From positions 1 through 58,265 of the forward strand of contig JAFVDX010000026.1 of the NCBI GenBank assembly GCA_017478225.1: DNA of 58,265 nt, given 5' to 3'. Both the position numbers and the translations under genes were made by a program. Of this stretch, positions 29,318 to 38,884 are shown piece after piece. The notes under the pieces are model-generated. The model was given only the letters and a program-made list of their open reading frames with translations. It did no database searches and was not told where the DNA came from. The first letter of the stretch is position 1; every line of letters starts with the position of its first letter. This DNA comes from Paludibacteraceae bacterium. GTDB lineage: Bacteria > Bacteroidota > Bacteroidia > Bacteroidales > Paludibacteraceae.

Positions 29318-29351
29318 AAAGCAGGTGCCTGAGTATAGGTACCTGCTTTTT
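29318..29351 (+). terminator. Terminator after the OmpA/TPR lipoprotein
   Basis: AAAGCAGGTGCCT pairs with AGGTACCTGCTTT (one wobble) with a short loop and T run. Confidence 0.87.
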
Positions 29352-29357
29352 GTTGTT

Positions 29358-29389
29358 TTTGTGTATATGATAATTTATGAGTAATTTTG
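29358..29389 (+). promoter_or_regulatory. Promoter of the thiL operon
   Basis: TTTG at 29358-29361, 20-base spacer, TAATTTTG at 29382-29389. An in-frame TTG at 29387 lies inside the -7 element and cannot be the start codon. Confidence 0.82.
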
Positions 29390-29410
29390 CAATCTAAAAA
29401 AACAATAGTT

Positions 29411-30430
29411 ATGAGTGATATATCAACAATTGGCGAATTTGGCTTGATTAAGCGTTTAACAAGCGATATGAAGTTGAAAAATACTTCAACCCGATTAGGT
29501 GTAGGTGATGATGCAGCAGTTCTGGCATTTGGGGGCAAGCAGACATTAGTTACCACAGATATGCTACTTGAGGGGATACATTTCAATTTAGAATATGTAC
29601 CACTTAAACATCTTGGTTATAAGGCTGCGGTGGTGAATATCTCGGATATATGTGCTATGAATGCCACTCCGACTCAAATGCTTGTTTCGCTTGGTATAAG
29701 TAAGCGTTTTTCGGTGGAAAATATAGAAGAATTGTATAGCGGTATTCGTTTGGCATGTGAGCATTATGGGGTAGATATAGTGGGCGGGGACACTTGTTCG
29801 TCGCTAACGGGATTGACTATAAGTATCACTTGTTTAGGAGAAGCCAAAGATTCAGATATAGTATATAGAAATGGTGCAAAGGAAAATGATTTGATTTGCG
29901 TTACCGGTAATTTAGGGTCTGCATATTTAGGCTTGCAGTTGTTAGAGCGTGAGCGTGAGGTGTTGCGTGCCAACCCTGAGGGTACTCCGGAGTTTGAAGG
30001 AAAAGAATATCTGTTGCAGCGACAATTAAAGCCGGAGGCAAGACTTGATATTATAGAGCAATTGAAGAAAGCAGGTATTCGACCAACAGCAATGATGGAT
30101 ATATCTGATGGTTTGTCGAGTGAATTGATGCATATTTGCAAGAACTCAGGTGTTGGATGTGCAATATATGAAGATAAGATACCTATTGATTATCAGGCTG
30201 CAGTGTTGGCAGAAGAGATGAATTTGAATATAGTTACTTGTGCATTGAATGGTGGTGAAGACTATGAGTTGCTTTTTACATGTTCGCTATCTGACTATGA
30301 GAAACTGATTCCGATTGAAGATGTTTATCTGATAGGTCATATTACTAAGCCTGAGTTAGGTATGAATTTAATTGGTCGAAATGGCGAACAGATTGGTTTG
30401 AAGGCCCAGGGATGGCAGGCATTTGAATGA
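29411..30430 (+). CDS. thiL: Thiamine-monophosphate kinase
   Basis: 339 residues from ATG 29411. AIR-synthase-type fold with the GVGDDAAV motif near residue 33, the TTDMLLEGIHF motif near 50 and DISDGLSSEL near 225. It makes thiamine diphosphate from thiamine monophosphate with ATP. Its stop overlaps the start of the next gene by four bases (ATGA). Confidence 0.93.
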   Translation: MSDISTIGEFGLIKRLTSDMKLKNTSTRLGVGDDAAVLAFGGKQTLVTTDMLLEGIHFNLEYVPLKHLGYKAAVVNISDICAMNATPTQMLVSLGISKRFSVENIEELYSGIRLACEHYGVDIVGGDTCSSLTGLTISITCLGEAKDSDIVYRNGAKENDLICVTGNLGSAYLGLQLLEREREVLRANPEGTPEFEGKEYLLQRQLKPEARLDIIEQLKKAGIRPTAMMDISDGLSSELMHICKNSGVGCAIYEDKIPIDYQAAVLAEEMNLNIVTCALNGGEDYELLFTCSLSDYEKLIPIEDVYLIGHITKPELGMNLIGRNGEQIGLKAQGWQAFE

Positions 30431-30927
30431 AAAAAATTCTTATATTTATATTATTGTCTGTTTTATGTGGCTGTCATCGAACTAAACCTCAGTCACCGAG
30501 TAACCGCTATCACAAGTCGGATACGATTGGCGTTGGTATGGTGCTTTTGAATCAGCGTTTAGCGGAAGAGGCAGATGTTGAACTGAGAAAGTATGTTAAG
30601 ACAAAAGGGCTAAACGACTTGCAACTGACAGAGACGGGAGTATGGTATAAACAAGAGATGGTAAAAACATCGAGGTTAAAGAAAGGCGATGTTATAACAT
30701 TGAGTTATGCAATTAGCAGTCTTCAGGATTCGTTGTTATTGAATACTGAACAAGTCGTGACGGTAGGTAAGAGGGAAACGATAGCAGCGATAGATGATAT
30801 GTTGTATGAGTTAGGTAGAGGTGAGAGGGTAGAGATGCTTGTTCCTTGGCATCAGGCATACGGTGCGACGGGAAACAAATATGTGCCTGCTTATACTAAT
30901 ATCAAGATAGAGTTAGAGGTGCAATAG
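30427..30927 (+). CDS. FKBP-type peptidyl-prolyl isomerase-like lipoprotein (GldI-like)
   Basis: 166 residues with a lipoprotein signal (LLSVLCGC, Cys at 16) and a C-terminal FKBP-like domain (LKKGDVITLSYAI, then the ELGRGERVEMLVPWHQAYG motif). Such small lipidated FKBPs are common in Bacteroidota and include GldI of the gliding/T9SS set. It is translationally coupled to thiL, with no obvious functional link. Confidence 0.75.
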   Translation: MKKILIFILLSVLCGCHRTKPQSPSNRYHKSDTIGVGMVLLNQRLAEEADVELRKYVKTKGLNDLQLTETGVWYKQEMVKTSRLKKGDVITLSYAISSLQDSLLLNTEQVVTVGKRETIAAIDDMLYELGRGERVEMLVPWHQAYGATGNKYVPAYTNIKIELEVQ

Positions 30928-30947
30928 AAAAAATAGAGGTATTAGAA

Positions 30948-32213
30948 ATGAATTATCAGGAGACCTTAGATTATTTATTTGGTATGACCCCTGCGTTTGA
31001 GAAAATAGGTGGTGAGGCTTATAAGCCGGGGTTGGGGAATATAGAGAAGTTGTTGGATGCATTAGAAATCAGAGAGAAAGGTAGTAGTGATTTAGGTTTT
31101 CGGTGTGTGCATGTAGGTGGTACGAATGGTAAGGGAAGTGTGAGTCATTTACTGGCTGCGGTTTTGCAAGAATCGGGTTATAAGACTGGTTTATACACAA
31201 GTCCGCATTTAGTAGATTATAGGGAGAGGATGAGGATAAATGGGCAGATGATTAGTGAGAATTGGGTAGTGGATTTTGTTGAAAAGCACAAGAGTTTGAT
31301 AGAAGATATCAGACCTTCTTTTTTTGAATTGACTACAGCGATGTGTTTTAGTTGGTTCAAAGAGCAAGGTGTTGATGTAGGTGTAATAGAAGTAGGTTTG
31401 GGTGGGCGTTTAGATTCTACAAATGTGATATTGCCTGATTTGAGTGTGATAACTAATATAGGAATGGATCATGAGGAATATTTGGGAGATACATTAGAGA
31501 AGATAGCGAGTGAAAAAGCAGGAATTATAAAGCAAAATACACCTGTGGTTGTGGGGGAATGGGATATAGAAACATATAGAGTATTTGAGTCGAAGGCTGA
31601 GGAGATGGGGAGCAGGTTGAGGTATGCAAGTAAAGAGAATTTTGCTGATTTGGATTGTGAGTTACGGGGGATATATCAGGTTAAGAATAAGCAAACGGCG
31701 AGATGTGCAATAGATGAGTTGCGAAGGTTAGGTTATCAGATAAGTGAGCAGTCGGAGCGTAATGGTTTTTTGCATGTGTGTAGTTTGACGGGTTTGCGCG
31801 GCAGGTGGGATGAGGTGCATGTGCGAGGTAGGCGTGTGATAATGGATACAGGGCATAATAGTCATGGTATAAGGACATATATAAGTGAATTGGAAAAGAT
31901 AGATGGTTTGCGGGTTGTATTTGGGATGGTGAAAGACAAGGATGTGGATGTCGTGGTAGGTATGTTGCCATCTGGGGCTCGGTATTATTGGTGCTCAGCG
32001 CAGACTAAGCGGGCTGTGAGCAGTGAAGATATGCTGCTGCTTGGTGATAGAGATGGCTTAAAAGGAAAAAGTTACAGTAGTGTGAAAGAAGCCGTAGAGG
32101 CAGCATTAGAGGAGAGTGATGAAGGGGATACAATATTTATAGGTGGAAGTAATTATGTGGTGGGTGAGGCAATGGAAAAAGTTAAAGAGTTACAAAAAAA
32201 ATACTTTCCATGA
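30948..32213 (+). CDS. folC: Folylpolyglutamate synthase / dihydrofolate synthase
   Basis: 421 residues of the Mur-ligase fold: ATP loop HVGGTNGKGSVSH near residue 55, SPHLVDYRERMRING near 85, and EVGLGGRLDSTNV near 145. It adds glutamate to dihydropteroate and folates. Third gene of the thiL operon, 20 bp after the previous stop. The gene end overlaps the terminator stem. Confidence 0.95.
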   Translation: MNYQETLDYLFGMTPAFEKIGGEAYKPGLGNIEKLLDALEIREKGSSDLGFRCVHVGGTNGKGSVSHLLAAVLQESGYKTGLYTSPHLVDYRERMRINGQMISENWVVDFVEKHKSLIEDIRPSFFELTTAMCFSWFKEQGVDVGVIEVGLGGRLDSTNVILPDLSVITNIGMDHEEYLGDTLEKIASEKAGIIKQNTPVVVGEWDIETYRVFESKAEEMGSRLRYASKENFADLDCELRGIYQVKNKQTARCAIDELRRLGYQISEQSERNGFLHVCSLTGLRGRWDEVHVRGRRVIMDTGHNSHGIRTYISELEKIDGLRVVFGMVKDKDVDVVVGMLPSGARYYWCSAQTKRAVSSEDMLLLGDRDGLKGKSYSSVKEAVEAALEESDEGDTIFIGGSNYVVGEAMEKVKELQKKYFP

Positions 32214-32230
32214 TTTGGAAAGTATTTTTT
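32196..32230. terminator. Bidirectional terminator between folC and mmdB
   Basis: Perfect 15-bp stem with A run on one side and T run on the other; the folC stop codon falls in the loop. It serves both converging operons. Confidence 0.9.
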
Positions 32231-32248
32231 TTATAATAGTATAATTTG

Positions 32249-33679
32249 TTATGCGAGGAAAGCGAGGAGTAGTCCGGCTGCGACAGCAGAACCTATGACT
32301 CCGGCGACATTTGGTCCCATAGCATGCATAAGGAGGAAATTACCGGGGTTCTCTTCTTGTCCCACTTGCTGGCTAACTCTTGCCGCCATAGGAACGGCAC
32401 TAACACCTGCAGATCCGATAAGCGGGTTGATTTTCTCTTTGGTGAAGAGATTCATGAATTTAGCGAGCAGTACTCCACCTGCCGAGCCGCATGAGAAGGC
32501 AAGGATACCCATTACAAGAATCATGATAGTTTGCCAACTGAGGAACGATGAACCGGTAGCAGTGGCTCCAACTGAAAGTCCAAGGAAGATAACTACAATG
32601 TTCATGAGTTCGTTTTGTGCTGTTTTAGAGAGTCGGTCAACCACTCCACATTCTTTCATCAAGTTACCGAGCATAAGGCATCCGATGAGCGGTGCTGCGT
32701 CGGGCAGAATCAAAGCAACAACAGTAGTAACCATGATGGGGAAAATAATCTTCTCGCGTTTTCCTACCGCGCGGAGTTGTTTCATCTTGATGGCTCTTTC
32801 TTCTTTAGTGGTCAGTGCTCGCATGATAGGAGGTTGAATAACCGGAACGAGAGCCATATATGAATATGCCGCTATAGCAATAGGTCCGAGCAGTTCGGGC
32901 GCAAGTTTAGATGTGAGGAAGATGCTGGTTGGTCCGTCTGCACCACCGATGATGGCAATGCTTCCCGCCTGTGCTTCAGTGAAACTGATAGCGTCGATTC
33001 CGGTCAGTGATAGTGCGTTTGCACCAAGGAAGGTAAGGAATATACCAAGTTGTGCTGCGGCGCCAAGCAGAAGTGATTTGGGGTTGGCGATAAGCGGTCC
33101 AAAATCAGTCATTGCTCCTACACCTATGAATATAAGGCATGGATAAACTCCCGCTTTGACTCCTATATAAAGCACATCCAGCAATCCACCATTTTTGAGT
33201 ATGGCTCCGTATGAATGATATGCAGGGCTATTAGGGTCGAGAAATGCACTCCATAGTTCAGAATGGAACATACCTGACCCTGGCAGATTAGTAAGCAGCA
33301 TGCCAAATGCGATAGGTAAAAGCAGAAGAGGTTCGTATTGCTTGTGAATAGCGAGATATAGCAGGAAGAAGGATATGAGTATCATAACGAGTTGTCGCCA
33401 ATTGCCTGATGCTTTGTCGCCGTCGAATACTCGTATGAAGCCCATAGTGCGAAAGAATTTAACCAATTCTTGTCCGATTCCCTGTTTTTCTTTTTTTGTA
33501 GTTGCTTGTTTTGCTTCTGATTGCTCTGTAAGAGAGTCCGGCGCGAAGTCGTCTTCAACGATTGTCTGTTGCACGGTAGCCTCAACAGGAGTAGAAGAAA
33601 GAGACGCCTCGTCCTCTGCCAATACAGATGTAGTAAACAAAACGGCAAATGATAATAACAGATATTTTAGATTTTTCAT
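32249..33679 (-). CDS. mmdB: Na+-translocating methylmalonyl-CoA decarboxylase, beta subunit
   Basis: 476 residues, longer than the usual about 400 because of an N-terminal extension: a signal-like helix, an acidic/Gln-rich linker (about 22-70), then the membrane core. The core carries the OadB/MmdB signatures ([26 protein letters not shown] and [18 protein letters not shown]). It couples decarboxylation of carboxybiotin to Na+ export. Last gene of the mce-mmdA-gamma-biotin-beta operon; the start is 43 bp after the previous gene. Confidence 0.9.
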   Translation of the reverse strand: MKNLKYLLLSFAVLFTTSVLAEDEASLSSTPVEATVQQTIVEDDFAPDSLTEQSEAKQATTKKEKQGIGQELVKFFRTMGFIRVFDGDKASGNWRQLVMILISFFLLYLAIHKQYEPLLLLPIAFGMLLTNLPGSGMFHSELWSAFLDPNSPAYHSYGAILKNGGLLDVLYIGVKAGVYPCLIFIGVGAMTDFGPLIANPKSLLLGAAAQLGIFLTFLGANALSLTGIDAISFTEAQAGSIAIIGGADGPTSIFLTSKLAPELLGPIAIAAYSYMALVPVIQPPIMRALTTKEERAIKMKQLRAVGKREKIIFPIMVTTVVALILPDAAPLIGCLMLGNLMKECGVVDRLSKTAQNELMNIVVIFLGLSVGATATGSSFLSWQTIMILVMGILAFSCGSAGGVLLAKFMNLFTKEKINPLIGSAGVSAVPMAARVSQQVGQEENPGNFLLMHAMGPNVAGVIGSAVAAGLLLAFLA

Positions 33680-33722
33680 TGTTTTGTCTAATTAATAGTG
33701 AACGATGATAAGAAAAATCGAG

Positions 33723-34472
33723 TTATCCTAAGACGAGGAGTAAATCTTCTTGCATTACATTCTGTCCCGGTGTAACGCATATTTGTTTAACTATGCCGTC
33801 TTGTTCAGCCATGATTGCATTTTCCATTTTCATTGATTCGAGCGAGAGCAGAGTATCACCTTTCTTGACTGCTTGTCCTTCGGTTACTAAGATTTTGATA
33901 ATCGATCCTGGTAGTGGAGAGGTGACTTTAGTGCCTGAAGCCGGTGCGCTTGTTGCTTTAGGTTCAGCAGGAGCCGCTGCTTTTGGTGCTTCTGCTTTTG
34001 GTGCTTCTGCCTTAGGCGCCTGTGCAGGTTGTGGTGCTGCTTGAGGAGCGGCAACAGTTTCTATTTCAAGCATTCTGTCTTCTTGCATTACATTCTTTCC
34101 CGGTTCAACATAAACAGCCTTAATAGTTCCGCTGAATTCCGATTTGATAGAATTTTCCATTTTCATGGATTCCATTGTAAGGAGTTCGTCACCCACATTG
34201 ACTTTATCCCCTGCTTTAACATTTACTTTTATAATAGAACCCGGGAGTGGTGATTTAACCACTTGTATTCCTGTTGGTGCGCTTTGTGTAGTTGTTTGAG
34301 CGGCTGCAACCACCTTGCTTACGGTAGGTCTTGGAGTAGCAACGGCTTCTTCTTTTTGTATCTCAACCCGGAAAGTGGTTCCGTTGACTGTTACTTCAGC
34401 CAAGTTGTTCGCGATTTCGTTGACGGATGTTTGGTAGCGATGTCCGTCTATAAGGAATTTGAATTGTTTCAT
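33723..34472 (-). CDS. mmdC: Biotin carrier subunit with two biotinyl domains
   Basis: 249 residues. Two complete biotin/lipoyl domains are present: residues about 70-140 with ESMKMEN (biotin Lys104) and about 180-249 with ESMKMEN (Lys215). They are joined by an Ala/Pro/Lys linker (repeats of KAEAP). The N-terminal about 45 residues form the small beta domain usual in these carriers. Most family members have one biotinyl domain and about 140-170 residues, so this is an internal duplication. It carries CO2 from MmdA to MmdB. Confidence 0.9.
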   Translation of the reverse strand: MKQFKFLIDGHRYQTSVNEIANNLAEVTVNGTTFRVEIQKEEAVATPRPTVSKVVAAAQTTTQSAPTGIQVVKSPLPGSIIKVNVKAGDKVNVGDELLTMESMKMENSIKSEFSGTIKAVYVEPGKNVMQEDRMLEIETVAAPQAAPQPAQAPKAEAPKAEAPKAAAPAEPKATSAPASGTKVTSPLPGSIIKILVTEGQAVKKGDTLLSLESMKMENAIMAEQDGIVKQICVTPGQNVMQEDLLLVLG

Positions 34473-34501
34473 ATAGATGAGTAATTGTGAAGTTGAGTGA
34501 A

Positions 34502-34867
34502 TTATTGTCTATGGAGGTTATTCATACCATAGAGTTTAGAGTTCCACGGAGAGTATTTCCGTTCGATTTTTTTGATGGTAACTTGTGTAGGTTCTTCGTC
34601 GTGAATTCCGTTATAATACAAGTGCAGAGCCATAGCAATTGCTGCAGTGGCTTGACCGGTAAGTTGAATTTTATCAGACGATTCCGACCTTTTTGCTCCA
34701 ACGGATTTATGTACTTCGTGTGGGTTCTCGACTTTAACTCTGGGGTGCATTATGAGTCCAAAGAGTTTGAGTGTGTAAATAAGTACTACGAGAAGTACGA
34801 ATACCAAAGCAAATCCTAAGAGGGTAACCATCCAGATATGAGTCCAATTAGCAGATAATAGAATCAT
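34502..34867 (-). CDS. mmdD: OadG-type small membrane subunit of the decarboxylase
   Basis: 121 residues: one membrane helix (about 12-37) near the start and a charged cytosolic tail ending in KIERKYSPWNSKLYGMN, as in OadG/MmdD proteins. It holds the complex together. It lies 2 bp after mmdA and 29 bp before the biotin protein gene. Confidence 0.82.
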   Translation of the reverse strand: MILLSANWTHIWMVTLLGFALVFVLLVVLIYTLKLFGLIMHPRVKVENPHEVHKSVGAKRSESSDKIQLTGQATAAIAMALHLYYNGIHDEEPTQVTIKKIERKYSPWNSKLYGMNNLHRQ

Positions 34868-34869
34868 AA

Positions 34870-36426
34870 TTACAGAGGTATATTAGAATGTTTCTTAAGA
34901 GGGTTAGTAAGTCGTTTTGTTTGCAGCATTTCGAAGGCTCTGATGATGCGCGCGCGAGTGTTGCGAGGCTCGATTACATCGTCGATATATCCGCGGTTGG
35001 CGGCTTGATAAGGTGATGCAAATTTGTCTTTATATTCGGCCTCTTTTTCGGCTATGAATTTGCGTTTTTCTTCAGGGTCTTCAATGGCTTTGAGCGCTTT
35101 GGCTTGCAGTACTCCGACTGCTCCGGAAGCACCCATAACAGCGATTTCTGCATTAGGCCAAGCGTAACACATGTCACCACGCAGTTGCTTGCAGGACATA
35201 ACTATATGTGATCCGCCATATGATTTGCGTACAGTGATGGTTACTTTAGGAACAGTTGCCTCTCCGTATGCGAACATAAGTTTTGCTCCATGGTCAATGA
35301 TGCCGGCATACTCTTGTCCTGTACCGCAAAGGAATCCGGGTACATCAACGAGCGTAAGTATTTGGATATTAAATGCGTCGCAGAATCGTACGAATCGTGC
35401 TGCTTTGCGTGAAGCATCGCAGTCGAGAACGCCTGCAAGCCAATTGGGCTGGTTGGCGATGATACCTGTGGAACGACCATTAAATCTTGCGAATCCGCAA
35501 ATGATATTTTTTGCGTAGTCTTTTTGTACTTCCATGAAGTCGCCATTATCAACTATTGTGTTGATAATGTCTTTCATATTATATGGCTTATTGGGATCGT
35601 CCGGTACGATTTCGTTGAGTGAGTCTTCGATTCTTGCAGGATCGTCAGTACATTCAATCAATGGAGCCTCTTCCATGTTGTTTTGCGGAATGAAAGAGAT
35701 GAGGCGTCTAATTTGTTGCATGGCTTCGTCTTCGGTTGCAGCAACAAAGTGTGTAACGCCTGATTTGGTTGCATGTACTTTAGCACCGCCAAGTTGCTCA
35801 ACTGTAACATCTTCTCCGGTGACTGATTTTACAACTTTAGGTCCGGTGATGAACATATATGAGTTTTTCTCCGTCATCATGATAAAGTCGGTAAGTGCTG
35901 GTGAATAGACTGCACCGCCTGCGCAGGGTCCGAAGATAACAGATATTTGAGGGACAACGCCTGATGCAAGGATATTTCTTTCAAATATCTCGGCATAACC
36001 GGCGAGTGCGCATGCGCCCTCTTGTATTCTTGCTCCTCCTGAGTCGTTGAGTCCGATGATTGGTGCTCCGAGTTTCATTGCCATATCCATCACATGGCAG
36101 ATTTTTTGTGCCATAGTTTCAGACAGAGATCCTCCGATAACTGTGGCGTCTTGTGCAAAGACAAATACAAGTCGTCCGTCGATTGTACCAGAGCCGCATG
36201 CAACGCCATCTCCGAGGAATACTTTTTTCTCCATACCGAAGTCGTTGCAACGGTGTGTTAGGAACATATCCACTTCTTCGAACGAGCCTTCGTCAAGCAG
36301 TTGGTTAATGCGTTCGCGAGCGGTATATGAACCTTTAGCATGATGTTTTTCTATAGCGGCCTCACCGCCACCTGCAAGTGCTTTGGTGCGTGAGTCAATG
36401 AGTTTCTGAAGTTTTGCTGAATCCAT
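34870..36426 (-). CDS. mmdA: Methylmalonyl-CoA decarboxylase alpha subunit (carboxyltransferase)
   Basis: 518 residues, the standard length. Both crotonase-like halves are present: GGARIQEGACAL and GPCAGGAVYSPAL in the first, and DVPGFLCGTGQEYAGIIDHG with RKSYGGSHIVM in the second. The same family includes propionyl-CoA carboxylase beta; the neighbouring beta and gamma membrane subunits and mce favour the decarboxylase role. It moves CO2 from methylmalonyl-CoA to biotin. A 9-bp repeat ends right before its start codon. Confidence 0.93.
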   Translation of the reverse strand: MDSAKLQKLIDSRTKALAGGGEAAIEKHHAKGSYTARERINQLLDEGSFEEVDMFLTHRCNDFGMEKKVFLGDGVACGSGTIDGRLVFVFAQDATVIGGSLSETMAQKICHVMDMAMKLGAPIIGLNDSGGARIQEGACALAGYAEIFERNILASGVVPQISVIFGPCAGGAVYSPALTDFIMMTEKNSYMFITGPKVVKSVTGEDVTVEQLGGAKVHATKSGVTHFVAATEDEAMQQIRRLISFIPQNNMEEAPLIECTDDPARIEDSLNEIVPDDPNKPYNMKDIINTIVDNGDFMEVQKDYAKNIICGFARFNGRSTGIIANQPNWLAGVLDCDASRKAARFVRFCDAFNIQILTLVDVPGFLCGTGQEYAGIIDHGAKLMFAYGEATVPKVTITVRKSYGGSHIVMSCKQLRGDMCYAWPNAEIAVMGASGAVGVLQAKALKAIEDPEEKRKFIAEKEAEYKDKFASPYQAANRGYIDDVIEPRNTRARIIRAFEMLQTKRLTNPLKKHSNIPL

Positions 36427-36429
36427 AGT

Positions 36430-36483
36430 TTTTTTAGAGATTTTAGATGACTTAGAAATCTTAGAAATTTTAGAAAATCTTAG
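36430..36483 (-). repeat. 9-bp repeat R3 (TTAGANNNN on the plus strand)
   Basis: About six units (TTAGAGATT, TTAGATGAC, TTAGAAATC, TTAGAAATT, TTAGAAAAT) fill the spacer between mce and mmdA. In the gene's own direction it reads TCTAAAA and abuts the mmdA ATG, as array A5 abuts hpf. Confidence 0.75.
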
Positions 36484-36498
36484 TTATTTTTGTTGAGA

Positions 36499-36912
36499 TT
36501 ATTTGGGTTGTTGGCAAATTTCTGTGAGCACTCCGCAAGTGGATTTTGGATGTAGGAAGGCAATCATGAGATTTTCTGCGCCTTTGCGAGGTGCTTTGTC
36601 AATGAGTTGAATACCTGCTGCCTCACATTCTTTTAGGGCCTCAGCCACATCGTCAACATTAAATGCTACATGATGAACACCGCCGCGTCCGTTGTTCTTC
36701 TCAATAAACTTAGCAATAGTGGATTCTGGTGATGTTGGTTCAAGGAGTTCAATTTTGGTTTGTCCTACTTTGAAGAAAGCGGTTTTCACTTTTTGGTCTT
36801 CTACTACTTCGATTGAGTAGCATTTAGAACCTGTTAAGAACTCAAAGAAAGGAATAGTAGCATCAAGAGATGTTACTGCAATACCGAGATGTTCGATATG
36901 AGATGGTTTCAT
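36499..36912 (-). CDS. mce: Methylmalonyl-CoA epimerase
   Basis: 137 residues of the glyoxalase/VOC fold: HIEHLGIAVTSLD at the start, KIELLEP near residue 57, and GGVHHVAFNVDD near 76, carrying the metal-binding His and Glu residues. It interconverts the R and S forms of methylmalonyl-CoA, feeding mmdA in the succinate-to-propionate route. First gene of the operon. Confidence 0.93.
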   Translation of the reverse strand: MKPSHIEHLGIAVTSLDATIPFFEFLTGSKCYSIEVVEDQKVKTAFFKVGQTKIELLEPTSPESTIAKFIEKNNGRGGVHHVAFNVDDVAEALKECEAAGIQLIDKAPRKGAENLMIAFLHPKSTCGVLTEICQQPK

Positions 36913-37004
36913 AATACAAAAAATTTATGATGTTAATAATTTAATCTGCTTGTTGGTAATAGGATATAATCATGACATTATAATACAGAGCCTATATGAG
37001 CGCA

Positions 37005-37036
37005 CAAAGTTAGTACTTTTTTATAAAAGGAGCAAA
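37005..37036 (-). promoter_or_regulatory. Promoter of the mce-mmd operon
   Basis: On the minus strand TTTG (37036-37033), 20-base spacer, TAACTTTG (37012-37005). Leader of about 85 bases. It lies back to back with the next promoter. Confidence 0.82.
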
Positions 37037-37039
37037 AAT

Positions 37040-37070
37040 TTTGTAAATTAAAAATTTTACATTACTTTTG
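37040..37070 (+). promoter_or_regulatory. Promoter of the outer-membrane protein gene
   Basis: TTTG at 37040-37043, 19-base spacer, TACTTTTG at 37063-37070. An in-frame TTG at 37068 is part of this element, so the ATG at 37086 is used. Confidence 0.82.
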
Positions 37071-37085
37071 CGGCGTGAAAAGGTA

Positions 37086-37988
37086 ATGAAAAGGTTTAGG
37101 TCAAAAATAGTGTTGTTATTATTATTGTGCAGTAGTGCCTTGATGGGGCAGACTGTACATAGTTTTTATTTGTCTGGTGAGGCTGGTGAGAGTTCGTTAT
37201 TGACCAAATTGGAGAAGTCGAGTAGTTCGGCTGGTGTAGGAGCGTTGATAGGGGGTGGTTATGAATTGCAATCAGGGCATTTTTTGCTGAATATAGGTGT
37301 GGGAATAGGTGGCAGTTGGAGCAGGTTTAGTTTTGAAGATATGAGTGAGACTTTGCATGATGTGATAGATGATGAAGGTGATAAGTTTGACTATATATTT
37401 ACTCAGAAGGATCGTAGGGACAGTTATACCAATTTATTTTTGCAGGTTCCTTTTATGATGGGTGGAACATGGGGTGGTTTTTATTTTTTAGGAGGAATGA
37501 AACTAAATTTAAGTATGAAGGCATGGAGCAGGGTGCGGACTACTATTACTGCTGCCGGTGATTATCCGCAGTTTATTGACCCATTTGTTGACATGCCTGA
37601 GCATACTTTCTTTAGTGACGGAAAATTTAATGTAAGAAATGATACAGATTTTAAGTTGGACCCTGTAGTAAGTTTAGAATTGGGATATAGGTTTGGTGAA
37701 TATACTGAAGGTCATTCCGGATGGGATGTTCCAAAAAATGACATAAGATATAGAATAGGTCTTTTTGCCGATTTTGGGTTGTTGAATATACACAAAGGTG
37801 GAAATTTGGAGTTTGTTACTTTTCCTTCGGAGAAAGATTTCAGTCGTGATATGAAGTCAGACTTGCAAGTAAATGATATATTAAGTACGAATAAAGCAAG
37901 TAATGCAGTAAGAAGTTTGTTGGTTGGTGTTAAGTTTACCGTATTGTTCAAATTGCCGGAGAAAAAGGGCTGTGTATTATGTAGATAA
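37086..37988 (+). CDS. Outer-membrane beta-barrel-like protein, unknown function
   Basis: 300 residues from ATG 37086 with a signal peptide (VLLLLLCSSALMGQ). The rest is rich in alternating Gly/aromatic strands (GGGYELQSGHFLLNIGVGIGG, FLQVPFMMGGTWGGFYFLGG, and VSLELGYRF), as in porin-type or PorT-like barrels. No more exact match is possible from sequence alone. The transcript leader is very short, about 10 bases. Confidence 0.7.
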   Translation: MKRFRSKIVLLLLLCSSALMGQTVHSFYLSGEAGESSLLTKLEKSSSSAGVGALIGGGYELQSGHFLLNIGVGIGGSWSRFSFEDMSETLHDVIDDEGDKFDYIFTQKDRRDSYTNLFLQVPFMMGGTWGGFYFLGGMKLNLSMKAWSRVRTTITAAGDYPQFIDPFVDMPEHTFFSDGKFNVRNDTDFKLDPVVSLELGYRFGEYTEGHSGWDVPKNDIRYRIGLFADFGLLNIHKGGNLEFVTFPSEKDFSRDMKSDLQVNDILSTNKASNAVRSLLVGVKFTVLFKLPEKKGCVLCR

Positions 37989-38016
37989 AATTAAGTTAGA
38001 CATTACTTTTTTTATA

Positions 38017-38051
38017 AAAGAAGTCAGCAACCAAAAGTTGTTGACTTCTTT
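38017..38051. terminator. Bidirectional terminator after the outer-membrane protein gene
   Basis: Perfect 15-bp stem AAAGAAGTCAGCAAC/GTTGTTGACTTCTTT with loop CAAAA, between two converging genes. Confidence 0.9.
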
Positions 38052-38096
38052 ATTTACTATGGTTTTCCGAGAGTTGGAAATTTTGTGCTTTATAGT

Positions 38097-38858
38097 TTAT
38101 AGTTTTTCTGTTAGGATTTGCTGCAGTTCTTCTATCTTTACTGTCTTTATAGTGTTTTTTTCTGCAACTGATATATCCCCTCTTTCTTCTGATACGACGA
38201 TGGCTATTGCATCTGTTTTTTCTGCTATTCCGAGAGCGGCTCGATGTCTTAAGCCATAATGTTGTGGGATGGTTGTGTTTTTAGAAACGGGTAGGATACA
38301 TGCTGCGGATTTTATTTTTCCGTTGCTTATAATAACCGCCCCATCATGCAGAGGAGTATTTTTGAAGAATATATTTTCTATTAGTCTTGCACTTATATCT
38401 GCGTTGACATTTTCACCGGTTGAAGTGTATTCTACAAGCGGGTTTTGTTGTGTAAGTACTATAAGTGCTCCTGTTTTTGTTTTCGCCATATTTTTACATG
38501 CGAGCGCAATTTGTGTGGCGTTGTTTTCATTGAGTGTTTGTTGCCGTTTGTTGTGTATGTTTCGATGGATATTGAGTATGCTGAATTGTGAGCCGAGTCT
38601 TATGAGGAAATTACGGATTTCTTCTTGGAAGAGTACTATGAGTGCGATTGCACCGACTGAAATGATACGGTCGAATATGGCTCCTGTAAGTTCGAGCGCA
38701 AACGCGTATGAAACTATAAACCAAACGATGACGAATGCGAGTATGCCCCAGAATATGTTGATGGCGCCTGAACGACGAAGTAGTCGATAGAAGGTGTAGA
38801 ACAAAAAGGCAACAAGAATAATATCAATAATGTCTTTTGTATAAATTTCGAATCCCAT
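38097..38858 (-). CDS. cdaA: Diadenylate cyclase CdaA
   Basis: 253 residues: three membrane helices in the first 80 residues and a DAC domain with both catalytic motifs, DGA at 172-174 (LHDGAVII) and RHR at 204-206. It makes c-di-AMP from two ATP, a signal in osmotic and cell-wall control. It lies 26 bp after folP on the same strand, an order common in Bacteroidota. Confidence 0.94.
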   Translation of the reverse strand: MGFEIYTKDIIDIILVAFLFYTFYRLLRRSGAINIFWGILAFVIVWFIVSYAFALELTGAIFDRIISVGAIALIVLFQEEIRNFLIRLGSQFSILNIHRNIHNKRQQTLNENNATQIALACKNMAKTKTGALIVLTQQNPLVEYTSTGENVNADISARLIENIFFKNTPLHDGAVIISNGKIKSAACILPVSKNTTIPQHYGLRHRAALGIAEKTDAIAIVVSEERGDISVAEKNTIKTVKIEELQQILTEKL

Positions 38859-38884
38859 AATTTGTAAATTTTTAGAGATTATTA

